Of a DNA stretch of 64,000 nt, positions 1 to 13,038 are shown piece by piece; within the stretch, counting starts at the first letter, position 1, and each line of letters begins with the position of its first letter. The notes under the pieces are model-generated. The model did no database searches. It was not told the DNA's origin and saw only the letters and a program-made list of their open reading frames with translations. This stretch comes from Gonapodya prolifera JEL478. Taxonomy: Eukaryota > Monoblepharomycota > Monoblepharidomycetes > Monoblepharidales > Gonapodyaceae. The stretch lies in contig KQ965746.1 of NCBI GenBank assembly GCA_001574975.1, forward strand, positions 319,812-383,811. The letters run 5' to 3'. A program made the translations under genes and the position numbers.

Positions 1-3
1 CAT

Positions 4-2383
4 CTACCAAGGCCGGAATGAACTCCCCGTTGTCCTGCTCCTATACAGCGACGTTGACCCGGGTAAAACATCCTCCATCCCCGACACAGCTCCAACAGGT
101 GGATGAGGCATCATTGTGGTTGTTTCGCCACCACCCTCCACTGCTGTTGCCCACACGTTATCTCCGACCCGAACCATTCTGGCCGCGGTGGTGTCCGAGT
201 CACTAGTCGCCACACTGGCCCCGTCATCCGACGTGACCGACGTCGCGGTGGACGCGGAAGATCGGGTTGAATCTGACCGCTTTAGCTCAGACGCCGTGTT
301 CAGCCGACGGTGGAATACAAGCGGTGGAGGATGGAGGCGGTTGGGGTCTGGGCGCAGCGGCGTGTGCAGGCGAGGTACGTGGGAGGACACTTTTATCGTA
401 GGTGAGATGGTTCCGCATTTTTCAGACGGTTCCAAGCAGAGGCAAAGTTCACAAATCGAATAACCAACCTGATCGACGCAAGTTCGCACCGCTAAGAACG
501 CGCACGCCTTCCTGTTCAAACATGGCAACTCCAAGCCCCTTTGTGGTTTTCGAAGGACTCCTTTGGTCCGCCCCCACCCTCGCCAACTCGGCCGCAAGGG
601 CGACGTGCAAATCGAGCAGCCCGCTTGCACTTGCAGGAGAAGCCGCGCCGCTTTCCGCGCGTGGGCCTGGCACCACCACGTCACCACTCTGTCTCAACTC
701 ATTCCGATGCCGGTTCATAGGCAACGGCGACGGCGACGACGAAATCGCAATCTCGAGCAGCATCTCCGCGGTCTGGTCCACGGTGGCGGCGAACCCGGTC
801 GGTCCAGCCCGCCCCGTCGCACCTGCACCTGCACCTCCACCTGCGCCACTCAAGCCGCTCCAGCCCGCCCGCGGGGTCACAGGGTCTTCCGTGTCTTCGT
901 CCATGCGCTCGAAGGGGTACTCGTACTCGTTGGACCCCGGCGTGCCCGGCTGCGAGGACGCCAGCCCGCCCGCGTCGTCCGAGCCCAGCGCAACGGTGGC
1001 CAGAAGGTCGATGCTGCTCGCTGTCGACGCGGTCGATAGAGTGTGGCGGTGACTGCGGTACCAACTCGCAGACGTGGGTGCGCGGGACGGGGACGGTGAG
1101 GCACCTGCGCCTTGGTGTTGTGAGGCGTCCAAGAGAACAGCGGGGGACATAACGATAGACCTGCTGCTGCTCTCGAGCGGCAGTACGGCAGAGTCGCCGA
1201 TTATTGGGCGGCGCCGTTCGTCGTCAGCCGCCCCCGCAGAGGCGAGTGCGAGTTCCTCCACGGCCACAGCAGAGAGGGTGGACCCTGTGGAGCTCCGTCG
1301 GCGGCGACGGCTGTTGGAGCGCGCGACTGTGCCCGTGGCCTTGGATTCGCGAGTGCTCCTGGCGGAGCGTTTGCGCTCCAGGTGGGTCGACCCAGATACA
1401 GGTTGAGCAGCTGGATCGTCCAAGAGGTTCGAGCTTGTGTGGTACGCCGATGTGGAGGTGAGCGTTGTTGAGTCTTGCTGGTGAGACAAGAGCGCCGAGG
1501 ATGTCTGGTTGGACGTTTCGCGGGAGGCAGCACGCTGCTTGAGTTTCGCACGGCGATTTTGGAACCATATCTAAAGTTTCGCACGCCGTGATAAGCAGCA
1601 ACAAGGTTGACGTGGTGCCATGGTATCGCGCAGCCGTGAGAAGCAGCAGCAAAGTCGACGTGGTGCCATGGTATCGCATTCGAGTTTGTAAAAGTGTTTG
1701 ACCGTGTCTTTTGACAAATTGTAGTAACCTACCTGGACCTCTCTCTGTGTGAGCCCCAACTGCTCCGCCAGCGCTTCTCTCTCGGTGGTCTTTGGCTTGT
1801 CATTTCTTTGGAACGCGGCGGCAAGTTCTCTGGACTGGTGTTGCGAGAGTGTCTTCCTCTTTGGCTTGGACTGCAGCTCTCCCGTCGCCGTCACAAACAT
1901 CTCCTGCACAAACGCGTATTCCTTGCGCAGGGGCTGCTGTCCATTTGCATTTTGCGTCGGCTGAGAGGCGGTGGGGGGTGAAACTGCCGGGCTTGTCGTG
2001 TCCATCCCCGAGTGGGAGTGTGGTTGTGGTGACAAGGTGCGAAACGCCTGCGCATGAGCATGAGCATGATGCTGCTCCACGAGCCCTCTCGCAGCTTGCG
2101 CCGTTTTTTGGAGGTATGCGTGAGCCGGCTGGGGCACGACGCGATGGGGGTGGATGAGGATTGGAGTGTGGTGTGCCACGGGTTCGCCGTGAGGGCCGTA
2201 CGCGACGGGCAGCAACACCGTGTGCGCGCTCGCACCGGACGCTGTCCTTCGATGGCCTGCGCCTGGCGTGTGCACGGGCAAGAGAGCGACAAAAGGGTGC
2301 GTGACCTGAGTAACTGCGCGCGCGGGCGTGGCTGCGATCGGCGCGTGCTGCAATGCGCTAATGGACGCCTGCTCGCGATCCAT
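4..2383 (-). CDS. Homeobox (homeodomain) protein
   Basis: Predicted 3-exon gene of 712 aa: exons 2383-1733, 1570-469 and 389-4, introns 162 and 79 nt. A homeodomain lies at about residues 172-231; its recognition helix reads REVQ-IWFQNRRAKLK, with the invariant W48, F49, N51 and R53. The first intron splits the domain between residues 46 and 47, and joining the exons restores the canonical motif exactly. The homeodomain is preceded by a His/Pro/Ala-rich stretch and followed by long Ser/Thr/Arg-rich low-complexity sequence, so it is probably a sequence-specific DNA-binding regulator in the nucleus. The start chosen is the ATG before DREQ; an in-frame ATG at 2617 lies upstream and is possible. 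The second intron rests on phase only, so the last 128 residues are less certain. The target genes cannot be told. Confidence 0.88.
1585..1677. repeat. Two-copy 48-bp tandem repeat inside the homeobox intron
   Basis: Copies at 1585-1629 and 1633-1677 differ at only a few bases (period 48). The repeat fills most of the 162-nt intron that interrupts the homeodomain. It is intronic, so it should not alter the spliced protein. Confidence 0.8.
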
Positions 2384-2769
2384 GGCGGCGACCGTGCGAG
2401 AAGAAGCTGCTGGTGCGGGGAAAGGGTCTCGTCCCTCAGAGTGGGAAGATCCAAAACAAAACTGCACCTTTTTTTCCTTTTTAGGAATTCCAACAGACTC
2501 TTGTAAATGTGTGCGTTGATTTGTCTCAGCAATCTCATAAACGTCTAAATATGTGTAAGTGCCAACACGCCCAGGGGCACGTTGCGACCCCGCGCTCAAC
2601 CGACAAAACAGGCTCATCGTTCAGCATTATTTTCACTATGCACAGAATGGACATCCGTCAGTCCAGTCCCACCAGTACAGCCAGCCACCCTTCTCAACGT
2701 CCCACGAGTGAGTTTTTTCGCGACACCCTTCCACGCTCCCACGGTCCCACGGTCCCACGGTTCCACGCT
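2384..2769. other. Intergenic: homeobox promoter and eIF4G 3' end
   Basis: 386 bp between the eIF4G stop and the homeobox start, both on the minus strand. It holds three perfect copies plus one imperfect copy of the octamer TCCCACGG (2737-2768), directly beyond the eIF4G stop. No other feature is visible. Confidence 0.6.
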
Positions 2770-5700
2770 TTACTCAAGTTCAAGCGACCGCAGGAACGGC
2801 ACTTGATTCAGCGCTTCGCGCTTCGACCCAGTCTCCCTCGTCGTGTCGTCCCTCCAGTCCCGGTACGTTTGATCGTCCAGAATCTCGCTGTCGACCAATA
2901 TGCGGAACACGTGGTCAAGGAAGCCTGACGATACCGTGCGTATTATATTCGTCAGTATGACACGTTTGTTTCCACTAAATACAACGACAACCAACAAACT
3001 CACTTGACGGGAACCCAAGTCCTGCGCAGTAAGCCTGCGCCGCGAAAAGCACCTCGAGCCGCAGGTCCTTCCGATCCTCTGGAAGAACTTTGACCAGCGT
3101 GGTTCGGTACCGCTCAAACACCTCCTTCTGCGCATTGTACATCTCCGTCGTGGCCGGGATGGGCTCAGTGGTACCGTCGGGAAGGAACGTGCGCGACGCG
3201 ACGTGTCGCAAAAACGCTGTTACAAGGGTGTGGATAAAGGCGGGGGAGGAAGTGTCCTCGAGGGTGAAGTCCGACTCGAGCCATTCCGAAACGATGCCAG
3301 CGTCGGTGTCAGATCCCAGTCGTTCGACAAGACCCGCCGAAAGTCGTTCCAGGGCTGGGCCCGACCCCCCGGAATCGGACGATGTGGTGGTGGGTTCTTC
3401 GTTGCCCGGAGCCGCCGCATCATTTGCTTCCGAGGGAGTGTTGGTGGAGGCGGATCGCATAAAGGAAAAGTTGTTCAGGTCTACCCAGCGCCCGATTTCC
3501 TCGGGCTTGGTCGACGATGGCCAGAAGGACTCCAGCTCAAGTCCAGATTCGGACCATACGCGGGAAACCTCATCCTCGTCGATTTTCTTGAGGGTTGCGA
3601 AGGCATCTTTGATGAGCTTGGGTGCTTTGGAGCGATATTGGAGTGGGGAAAGGGCGGCGACGTGGTGTCAGTCGCCATGCAAAATAGTTCTGCCGACACA
3701 TTACTCACCGACGGGGAACTTGGGACTCAGCTCAAGCAGCGTGCTGGACACGTCCGCAAAGATGGATGGAGACGCGGCGCCGCCTGCGACCAGTCGCGCG
3801 ATGAAGGTTCCAAAGGTGCTATACACCTGAGGCACGTCGATCGCCAGATCCTCGAGAATGCCCGTGTACTCGCGGATGCTATTTTATATCCGTAAATGAA
3901 TGTTCGAAGGTGTACTTCAAACACCAGAAAAATTTAATACCCACACTTCCATCACCACCTTCTGGTCCAATACGTTCTCCGTGTTGGATACCACGTGCAC
4001 GATGACGTCGGCAGCCCGAGTGATCTGCGCTTCCTTAGCCTCGACAACCTTGTTGATCATGCTCTCCAACGCCTTTCCTTCGAACTTGTTGAACTTGAAT
4101 TCTTCCCAGGCCTCCACCGCAGCCTGCCCGTCCACATCGCCGTTTAAGATTTCACGGTTCAAGTTGTCCGCACGTGACTCGAGCTGATCTTCTGTGAGTT
4201 TCTTTGGTCCCTCAGCAGGCTTTTCAGTCTCCTTGGCGTCCTCCTTTTCATCCCGAGTGTCCTCCTTGGGCTCGTCCTTCTTGGGTTCCAAGATATCATC
4301 CAGAGCGCTGAATTTATTAGAAACTGGGGTCGCGATCGACGCTCCACCTTGTGACCCTGTTCGGGACATGGGTATGGACCTCCTGTCTGAATCATCCCCA
4401 TCCCGCCAACCTTTCGACCCAGCACCAAATGCACCTCCGCCAGGACCCAGGCGCACTTCCGTCGGCTTTCGAGACTCGCTTCCAAGTTTGCCAAAGCCAC
4501 TGAGGTCTCCAGTTTGCTTGCTTACTTGCTGACCTCTGTTGTAAATGGTAACGGGGCGATCCTCCATGACACCGCGTTGGCTGTGCTCACGTCCGCCCAT
4601 TCCACGCTGGCTTGATTCTCGTGCCATGGGAGGGCCACGACCGGATGGCGTACGGCCCTGTGCCCTAAGATTCGCCTGTTCCTGCTGTGCGGCCGCCTAG
4701 CAAAGAAAAGCAACCATGGAGGTCAGACGAAATCGTATCCCACATCTTTTACGACTTACTTCCGCTCGAATCTCTGCAATTGTCTTGGGACCGGTAACTT
4801 GGCGGCGAGATACCCATTTGTTCCTCCTTAGGTCAATCAAGTCTAAGAGACCAAAGCGTATCCGGGAGGTAATCAACTCGTTCTTGGATAAATTGCTCAT
4901 CTCTTTGAAATAAGAGTCGATATGATCGGCTGCCTTCTGGTGATCGAGTTTCTGTCCTGCAGTGGTCAACAATTTGATGAGAGTTTCCAATTCCTCCTCA
5001 ACCGTGATCTTGTTGCCGCTTGCGCTCTTGAGTGCATCATGAACGTCACGGAGAAGACCCAAGATACATGTGTGCATAATCTTCTCGGTGAGTAGCCCGA
5101 GCTTGAAAAGTTCTCCGATGAAGACAACATTTCCGAGGGTTCTCCGCTTGAGTTTCGCTTTCAACTCTTCTTCGGCGATAATGGTGTCTTTCTCTTCCTG
5201 TGTCATTTCCGAAACATCCTTCTTCACGCGATTCTTTCCCATCTCCGACCATTTGTTTCCGGCTTCATACTCCTTCTGGTTCTTGTTCAGAATAAACCGA
5301 CGGAACGCATTATGCTTGTCATCTCCGATAATCCATGGTTGCTTTTCAGGAAGCTCCTTTGTGAGCTTCGCGCAAAGTTTGGAATACAGGGCGGCAAAGT
5401 TCGGTTCATCGACGGCTTTGTCGAAAATTTTCTCGACAACGATTTCAAGTTGATCCGGTCCAGTAACGGGCATTCCAAGGATTTGCAAAGAAATGGCATC
5501 GAAGTTGTCCATGGTGAGCTTATTCAGCAAACCTTGAATCTTCTTCCCAAGCTCTTCCAAACGCAATTTCTCCTTCGCCTCCTGATCCAGTTCAGCCGCA
5601 GTTGGTTTTCTCTTGAGTGTTCCTGGAAGCCACGCTGCTTCCGTAGATTCCAACGGTTTGATCTGATCGACGGGGATGGTAAACTGAGCCTCATCAACAT

Positions 5701-8700
5701 TTCCACCTCTGCGTGAACCAGTACGTGGACCCATACCACCACCCCGGCCTCCTCGTCCACCTGGTGGTCCAGGTCTCATAGGCCCGCTACTAGGAGTGCG
5801 AGAGATGGACGGTAAACCCACACCAGAGTTTGACCGCATGGGTGGTCCGGGAACGAACACACCAGGCCTTCCAGCCGGAGCGTTAATTCCGAGAATGACA
5901 CCAGGCACCCCAACACCAAAGCCTGTAGCTTTCCTTTGCAAGAATCGATCTTCGCTGGACTTAGGAGGAAGGGTGGAGGATCGGGACAAGCTGACATCAC
6001 TTCCAGATGGCATTCGAGGCAGAGTCGCACTACGCCCCACAATATTGGTCGAACTTGGCGGGCGACGATCCAAAGAGCGAGGGCCACTTGCACTACCACC
6101 CCTCGCGGGAGACGACCCAGCCTTTTTATCTTCGAAGATCTCCTCCTTTGTGGCAAGACCTTCCGGGCGGACAGTGCATACGGCTTGGAACAGTCGAAGG
6201 AACTCCCGACTGTACTTCGGAATCCCAGCTACTACTTCCGGAGCCGTAACGCCAGACGGGTACGCCACCTTGCCGAAATCGCTCGGAGAAATCTTCACAA
6301 GAGGTCTTGGAGGTCGATCTTCCTTCTCTTCAGCTTCGTCTTCCTGCTCATCGGCGATCTCTCCTTCTTCAAGCTCCTCTCGGGTGTATCGCTCTCTCGA
6401 ATCTTCGTCAGCTTCAGCCTCAGGAGAAATACCTCGCTTGGCGTCTTCGTCCACTTCTTTACTGACCAAAGTTGCGTCTTCACTCTCTTTTGCTCCGTCA
6501 GCGGTATCGTCGTCGCCGTCGTCTCCAACCTTGAACGTCTTGGGACGAGGGACCATGCTGCTATCTTCATCGGCGGCCAGAATCGCCTTTCCGTCAGGTG
6601 TGGCATCCGCCGCCTCTTTCACCGCAAGAGATTCAGCAAGAGCAGCATCTTCCTTCTCACACTGCTCTTGTAGCTTGGCGGCAGCTTCTTGTTCTTGACG
6701 AAGCTTTTCTTCTTCAGATTTTTGCTTCGCAAGACGTTCTTGCTCAACTTTTTCAGCCTCTAGGCGTGCTTCGTCCGCCCGCTGCTTGCGCTCCTCCTCT
6801 TCACGCTCTAGCTGTTCCTTCTTCACTTGCTCTTTAGCAATCCGGTCTTGCTCTTCCCGCTCGAGTCGTTCCTGCTCTTCACGTTCCTTTTTCAACCTCT
6901 CTGTCTCCTCCTGTTCTTTCAATTGCCTCTCCTTTACCTCCTGCTCCTTCTCAGCTCGTTCTTTCTCCCCACGCTCTTTTTCAAGACGTTCCTTTTCTTC
7001 CCGGTCTTTTCTCTCCTTCTCTTCCTTTTCTTTCTTCACATCGTCAGGGTGCCGGATGGGAATTGCCTTGCTCTTGGGAGGGGGAAGAATACCAGTCGAC
7101 GAAGGAGCAACGGCAGATGCGACGGTAACTCCAGCCACAGGAGCTTGCTGCGGTTGTGGAGATGGCGAAGTGGCAGGTCTCCCAACGTTCACCGACGCGG
7201 AAGTAACAGAGGCGGATTTCTCATCAGAGGATTCAATTTTGGTGAGGTCCACCTCTTTCCCCGTGTTAGGGTCCTTGATTTGAATCCTCCGTGATTGTGA
7301 AGTTGGCAAAACCGGACGCCCGACTGAGATGGTTGAACCTCCAGGAATGCCAGACATAATGGGGACAGAGGTTACCGCCACGGGGGCACCTGGGAGAGCC
7401 GCAGACGTCCCCGGAACTGCAGGTACGGGAGCAGAAGTAACATTAACGCGGGGAATGTTTGAAGCACCGGCACCGGCGCCGGGTAGTGCGGTAGGTGGTT
7501 GGGCCCCAGGTCGAACAGTGTAGCCTCCTTGGGTCATCATCGGAGGAGCCATGTAGGAGTACGTCTGCTGGTATGGGTAGTAAGGTTGGTATGGATTGTA
7601 CTCGGCCATCTACAGAAATGATCGCAGAACGTTTCGTCGGTTATTTTAGGAGAACTATTTTCGTTCTGGACTCACAGGGTACGCTTGCCATGGTGCACCC
7701 ATTTGAATTGGCTGCAATCCGGGACCCATGGTTTGCGGGACCAACACTGGTTGAGCCTAGAAAAATGTGGTACTTAATTACGGGATGAAGGGTGTCCAGA
7801 AATCGGATCAGCGCACCTGTTGATGTTGATAAGCGGGTATTTTGCCCTGTTTTCCTGGTTGGTAAGGAGTGGTGTACGCCTGAACTCCGGGTACAGGAGC
7901 TGGGGCCGGTCTCGCTGCAGCATACGGACGCGCTCCTGGTACGAGGAACCCTGCGTTAGGTTGAGGCAAATTAGACCCTCCCACAAAAGTGTGGGATTGC
8001 GCTGCAAGAGGTCCGGTGGGTGGCTGAGACTGAGCTGGAGGGGCCGGTGGCAACGGGTGCTGTTGAGTAGGGTGAGGGGATGGTGACAGTGACAAGCCAC
8101 TGTGTACAACCAATTGAGAAGGAGGTTGTGGGGTCACTCTAAAAGCACTAGCTGGCTGAGACAAAGTTACTTGCGTTGCAGAGGAAGATTCGGATGGCTC
8201 CGTTGTTTGGGCTGCGGGGGTGGCAGCTGCAGGTTGCGAAGCGGGAACAGTGTGCACGACGGTCTCCAGTGGAACCGACACATCTATAGATCCAGCAACG
8301 TCCGACAGCTCTCCTGCCGGTACCACCTGATGGTCATCAGGCACAACGGTCGCCACTGGGGCAGGTCGCGTGACTTTACCCTCATCAACACGTTCCACCT
8401 TAGGAGGGGCAGAGTGAATTCGGGGAAGGGTCTCAGCTCTCACCGAAGCCGGAACAGATGCCTGTGCATGCGAAAAGTGATTCGACTCAATGCATTTCAC
8501 TGAACGGCGCGAGTTTACCCACTTGAGTGGCCTTTTGCCCTTTAGACTTATCATCAGCAGCACTGATATCGCCTCCGAACGACACATGTCCAATCATTCC
8601 ACCCAGCCGTGAACCATTTGAATTTCCGTTGCCATTTGCACCATTTAAATAGGACCTTGCAAGTCGGGACTCATGGAACTTTGGCTGATGAATGTGAACC

Positions 8701-9392
8701 GCACCATGCTTCTGATCGGCAGGATCCACAACGGGCGAATCAAGAAGAGCAGAGGACTTCGGATTTGTTCCCGGTACAACGGAACCGAACACAACGCGTT
8801 GGCCGTTTGCTTGGGCTTATCAAAGAACAGCTTGTTGGATAATCCCCTTGATACAAACAATATCTTCTCACCAGAGGGTGCAGTTTTCTGCATCTTGTTA
8901 ACAACGCTTGGGCTGAACTGAACAGCACCATCAGAGGACTCTTTGTTGACCCTGAAAGGAAGTGGTGTATCAGGAACCAATCCTCGGGAAACCATATCCT
9001 GGATCATCCGGCGCCAATCTACTCCTACACTGCCTCGTTTCGGCTCTAAGCATCCACTCGTGCTTCCACGGGACACTAGTGCGGCGAGAGCCCTGTTCTA
9101 ATGTGAAGGTTCAGCGCTGAACGTACCTTGCATCCGAGTGCCCTTTGAGTTTCATAACTCCATTGGCCGAACCGTCGAGAGAGTTTTCGGGGGTCAAGCG
9201 GGAAGTCTGGGAAGGAGGGGGCGTTGGAGTGGGTGCAGGTGCTGCCTGGACCGGAGGAGGATTCGTTGGCAAGCGGAGAGCGCTCGCATAGGAGAATGAA
9301 GGCCTTAATTCAAACAGCACGATCGTAATGAAAATTGGTTAATGCTATGCTGTTGGAGTCCGGCTTTCTACGACTGACCTGTTAGCCGCCAT
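2770..9392 (-). CDS. TIF4631-like (eIF4G): Translation initiation factor eIF4G
   Basis: Scaffold of the cap-binding complex eIF4F, bringing together eIF4E, eIF4A, poly(A)-binding protein and eIF3 in the cytoplasm. Eleven exons joined by phase: 9392-9379, 9303-9127, 9092-8872, 8809-8523, 8461-7817, 7756-7676, 7609-4760, 4696-3945, 3878-3709, 3624-3004, 2924-2770 (about 1990 aa). The N-terminus reads MAANRPSFSYASAL. A long Pro/Gln-rich region is followed by a Glu/Lys coiled coil, an eIF4E-binding-type motif KYSREFLRLF (about residue 945), a MIF4G domain (about 1170-1410), an MA3 region (about 1600-1770) and a C-terminal W2-like domain. The MA3/W2 tail follows the animal layout; budding yeast eIF4G lacks it. 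Exons 4 and 8 use the donor GTGGGT. The first exons are short and rest on phase and plausibility. Confidence 0.9.
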
Positions 9393-9746
9393 GACTTAGA
9401 CGGAAAGAGTGCTGGCCTCAATGAACAACGGCCAGCGGAAGCAGGATCTTTTAAGAAGATCCTGCAAGCGTAGAACCAGAAAGGTTGAAGCAGACAGAAG
9501 CCTCGCGATTGCGGACGGCTCCTCCAACAGTCTTGGGGGATTGGAAAGTGTCGAGCCAAAAAGTCCTGACTAGACTTCCTCTGCTGGACAGTTAAAGTGA
9601 CTTGGCCTAGAGCTGAAGGGTATCCCGCTGTTTTGTGGACACCCGATTGGGGTGAAGTCAAGAGAGACTTGCGCAAAGAAAGCAGGCCGGACAAAGCCCC
9701 TGACCAAAGGTATGGAGAAAACAAAATTCGAAATAGTTTATTTTGA
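9393..9746. other. Intergenic: eIF4G promoter region
   Basis: 354 bp between the DRS1 stop and the eIF4G start, both on the minus strand. A minus-strand open frame here (9368-9946) overlaps real DRS1 coding sequence and has no family signal. No clear TATA box or repeat is seen. Confidence 0.5.
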
Positions 9747-12700
9747 TTATCGCCGTGTAAATTTCCGTTTCCCATTTGAATTAGATTTACTATTCCCTTT
9801 ACCCACTTTCCGTGCCCCCGCGCTTCCTCCACGTGCACCTCGAATCTCAGATTTGAAACCGGCACCAAGAAGCTTCCCAGGTTTCTTCTTTGATAAACTG
9901 CGTGATGCTCCTTTTGCTGATGACCCTTTCGGCTTTTCGCCCTCATGCGACGCTAGCCTTGGGAGTTTCTTTGGCTTGAACGAAGACTTGGCGTGATGTG
10001 CAGCTGCTTTCTCGTGCACAAGGCTTTGCTTTTCCTCTTCGCGAATCTTCATCCGGCGTTTCTTATCGCGGCTGAGACCATCATATTTCGAGCGTTTAGG
10101 CTGTAGGAAAGAAGGAAGAAATCATCAACTTGAGTTCCAAACAAAACTACATAAAAACGTCGTTCGCAGTGTCCGATTGGTCAAAAGTTTAGGCAATAAT
10201 AAGAGCATCCGCACAATGTTCTCGGATCAGGTCTGTGTTATTTTTCTTCATCATGCAATCGCATCCCAGTGGTATCAGCCCCAAAAAACAATGCATTGAC
10301 AAAGTACTCACTTTTCCCGCCTCATATTCATCGCGCTTACGTTTTCTAGAGTCTGACAAATCGGCTGATGTTTCTGATTGTTGTAGTGAGTGTAGTTTTC
10401 TCACAGCATAACCCCATTCTAACAACATACCTTTAGCAGAAGCTTTTTCCTTCTCAGATTGGAACCATGTCCTTGCAGGCTTTGCATAAATTTCATCTTT
10501 GTGCTTGATGAGATTTTCCGCTTTAGTGGCCTCCATATCCGCTTGGGCAAGCTAAAAAACCAAGGAAGGAAATTTCGCTCGAAAAGTGCAGGGCAGCCAC
10601 TAACACTTACAAGTGCCTCTTCTTTTTCCTCTTGCAGCACTGATTCCACGTCTTTGTCAATCGCGGCGATGGTGGTTTTGTACTTTGAAATAACGTCGGG
10701 TGGAATTACACGATGCTTGACGCCGGCTCGCGAATTCTTGAGCGCAAGTTTCAGAATGGAACGATCTTGTTCCCCCACAAGAGATATTGCTCTGCAAAGA
10801 AGATCTCATCAAGATATTCATTTGTGATTTCAGAAACCATAACTCACTTTCCCGCCGTAGATCCACGCGCTGTTCTTCCCACTCGATGAACATACTGACT
10901 GTAATTCTTCGGCATGTCGTAATTAATGACGGTCTCTATACCGGCGATGTCGAGTCCACGAGCTGCGAGGTCAGTGGCCATCAGGAAATCCACTCTTTCA
11001 TCTCTGAACTCTTCAAGCGCCTCAAGTCGTTGGATTTGTGTTAGGTCCCCATGAAGCTCAGCTGCCTTGAGTCCAAGGAATCCGAAAACCACCTTCATAC
11101 GATGTGCACCTTTCTTGGATCGGAAAAAAACGATGCAACGGGTCTTGTACGTTCGGGAGCAGAGGGCTGCAAGGACTGCGGAACGATCTTCCTCTTTATG
11201 TGCGCGGATACGAACGAATTCTTGAACGAGATTTGTGGTGATGGAGGTCGTAGGGTCAACGAATAGCCGGACAGGCTTCGTCATGTGAAGGCGTACGAGG
11301 GAGTCGATATCATCGGTCATTGTAGCCGAAAACAGCATTGTTTGTCTTGATCGAGGTGTGAGTGACATGATTTCGTTGAGCTCGTCTTCAAACCCTTCAT
11401 CGAGAATTCTGTTCGCGCACCGAAGAATACAATGTCATACAACGTTCCGAAAAGTGGCTCTTCAAACGCTTACCTATCTGCTTCATCGATGACGAGAATC
11501 TCGAGCCCGTCCAAACCAACGCCAGCCGAATTCCGAACGTGATCGATAAGCCTTCCCGTCGTGGCAACGATAATATCGGGACGCGTTCGCAGCTCTGCCT
11601 CTTGAGCGGCTCTTGACAGCCCTCCAACGCACAAGGATATGCGAACATCACAGAACTTCGCCAAGTTGGTAGCAACGGAATGTACTTGAGCACCGAGTTC
11701 ACGGGTAGGCACAAGGACAAGAACGCGAGTCTGGGGTGCTTGGTTCGGGCGGTAGAGAAGGCGTTCGAGGATAGGAATCATGAAAGCGGCGGTTTTACCT
11801 GTGAATCGAGAATGACACGTTCACTACGATTAAACAGAAGACGTTATACCAATCCACGCGACGTACCGGATCCAGTAACAGCACTCCCGCATATATCTTT
11901 ACCCTGAAGTGCCAATGGAATCGTGCGGACCTGGACAGGTGTTGGCTTCGTCCACCCCAAGCCTGCGACTGAACGCATTATGGGTCGCGACAATTTCAAC
12001 TGTGTAAAGGCGTCGATGGTGGGTCCATCAGGTTCTGGAGGTGGCGGAGTATCGAAGAAGTCCCTTTTTCGCTGAATTCAATGTGATTACATAGGTTTTT
12101 CAAGGGTGAACAATCCGAAAAATTTACCTTGTCGTTCACAATGTCACCAGAGTCACTCGCTTCTTCTTCATCGTCGTCGCCGCTTGTCTCTTCTTCAACA
12201 CCATCGGATTGGTCGCCATCGTCGACTTCAGAACTTTCATCATCACTACCCGGTTCACCATGGAGCATTTCAGGGACGTCGTTGTCATCTTCAACGACGC
12301 TCTCTTGATCGCTTTCGTAACTGTCGGCATGTTCATCGTCAATCTTTGTGTCTTCGGCATTCGTACCAGCAGCATCGCCATTAGCTTTGCCGCCAGACGG
12401 CATCGAAGTTTCATCGTCGAGGCTCACAGCGGGATTTGAAGCTCGTTTCTTGCGAAGAATTTTCTCGTCGACGGAAGTTCGAAAGGTCTGAGAAGAACAA
12501 AGAGGGATGACATTTGGTGAGGTGTTCACCCGTAAATCGAAATCATAACAACTTACAGACTTCTTCTGAATTGCTGCCTTCGCCTGTGAGAAGTCCCAAC
12601 TCGTTTTGTTCCGGGATGATTGAAGAGACCCTTCTGCATCGAAGTAGAAACCGGGATTGAGGTCCGCGCTACGCAAATCTGATGAAGTTCCTTTTGTCTT

Positions 12701-12867
12701 CCGCTTTTTTCTTGATGGCTGCACCTGAAGGGAACTTTATCAATTACGAGAGGTGACACGCAGATGGGGCAAACACGAACACCAGACTCCGCATCGGAAA
12801 CATCTTCATCGATTTTGGCTGAGGGGCTTTCGTCGTCGTCCGACAGCGTCATCACAAAGTCGGCCAT
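9747..12867 (-). CDS. DRS1: ATP-dependent DEAD-box RNA helicase DRS1/DDX27
   Basis: Nucleolar helicase for 60S ribosome assembly. Ten exons: 12867-12781, 12724-12557, 12487-12128, 12071-11867, 11798-11474, 11408-10848, 10791-10611, 10551-10431, 10373-10312, 10100-9747, giving 807 aa, about the family length. Visible motifs in order: Q motif GWTKPTPVQ, Walker A GSGKTAAF split by an intron, [27 protein letters not shown] and HRVGRTAR. The N-terminus is acidic (Asp/Glu runs) and the C-terminus basic (Lys/Arg/Ser/Gly), with the DDX27-type stretch [20 protein letters not shown]. The first donor (near 12780) is non-consensus, so the first 29 residues are the weakest part. Introns are 56-69 nt except the last (211 nt). 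Confidence 0.92.
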
Positions 12868-13038
12868 CTTCTGTACAACGTTCGAGTGGTTGGGGATTGG
12901 AAAGAGAAAGCTTTTGGCTTTGGCCGTGCACGGTCTGGTGTCTGTGCCACAGAAGACCTGTGTCCAGGCTATCTTCGAAATATAACAAACTGTTGCGTCT
13001 TCGTCTTCAGGATGAAAGCTTCTATATTCCCAACTAAC

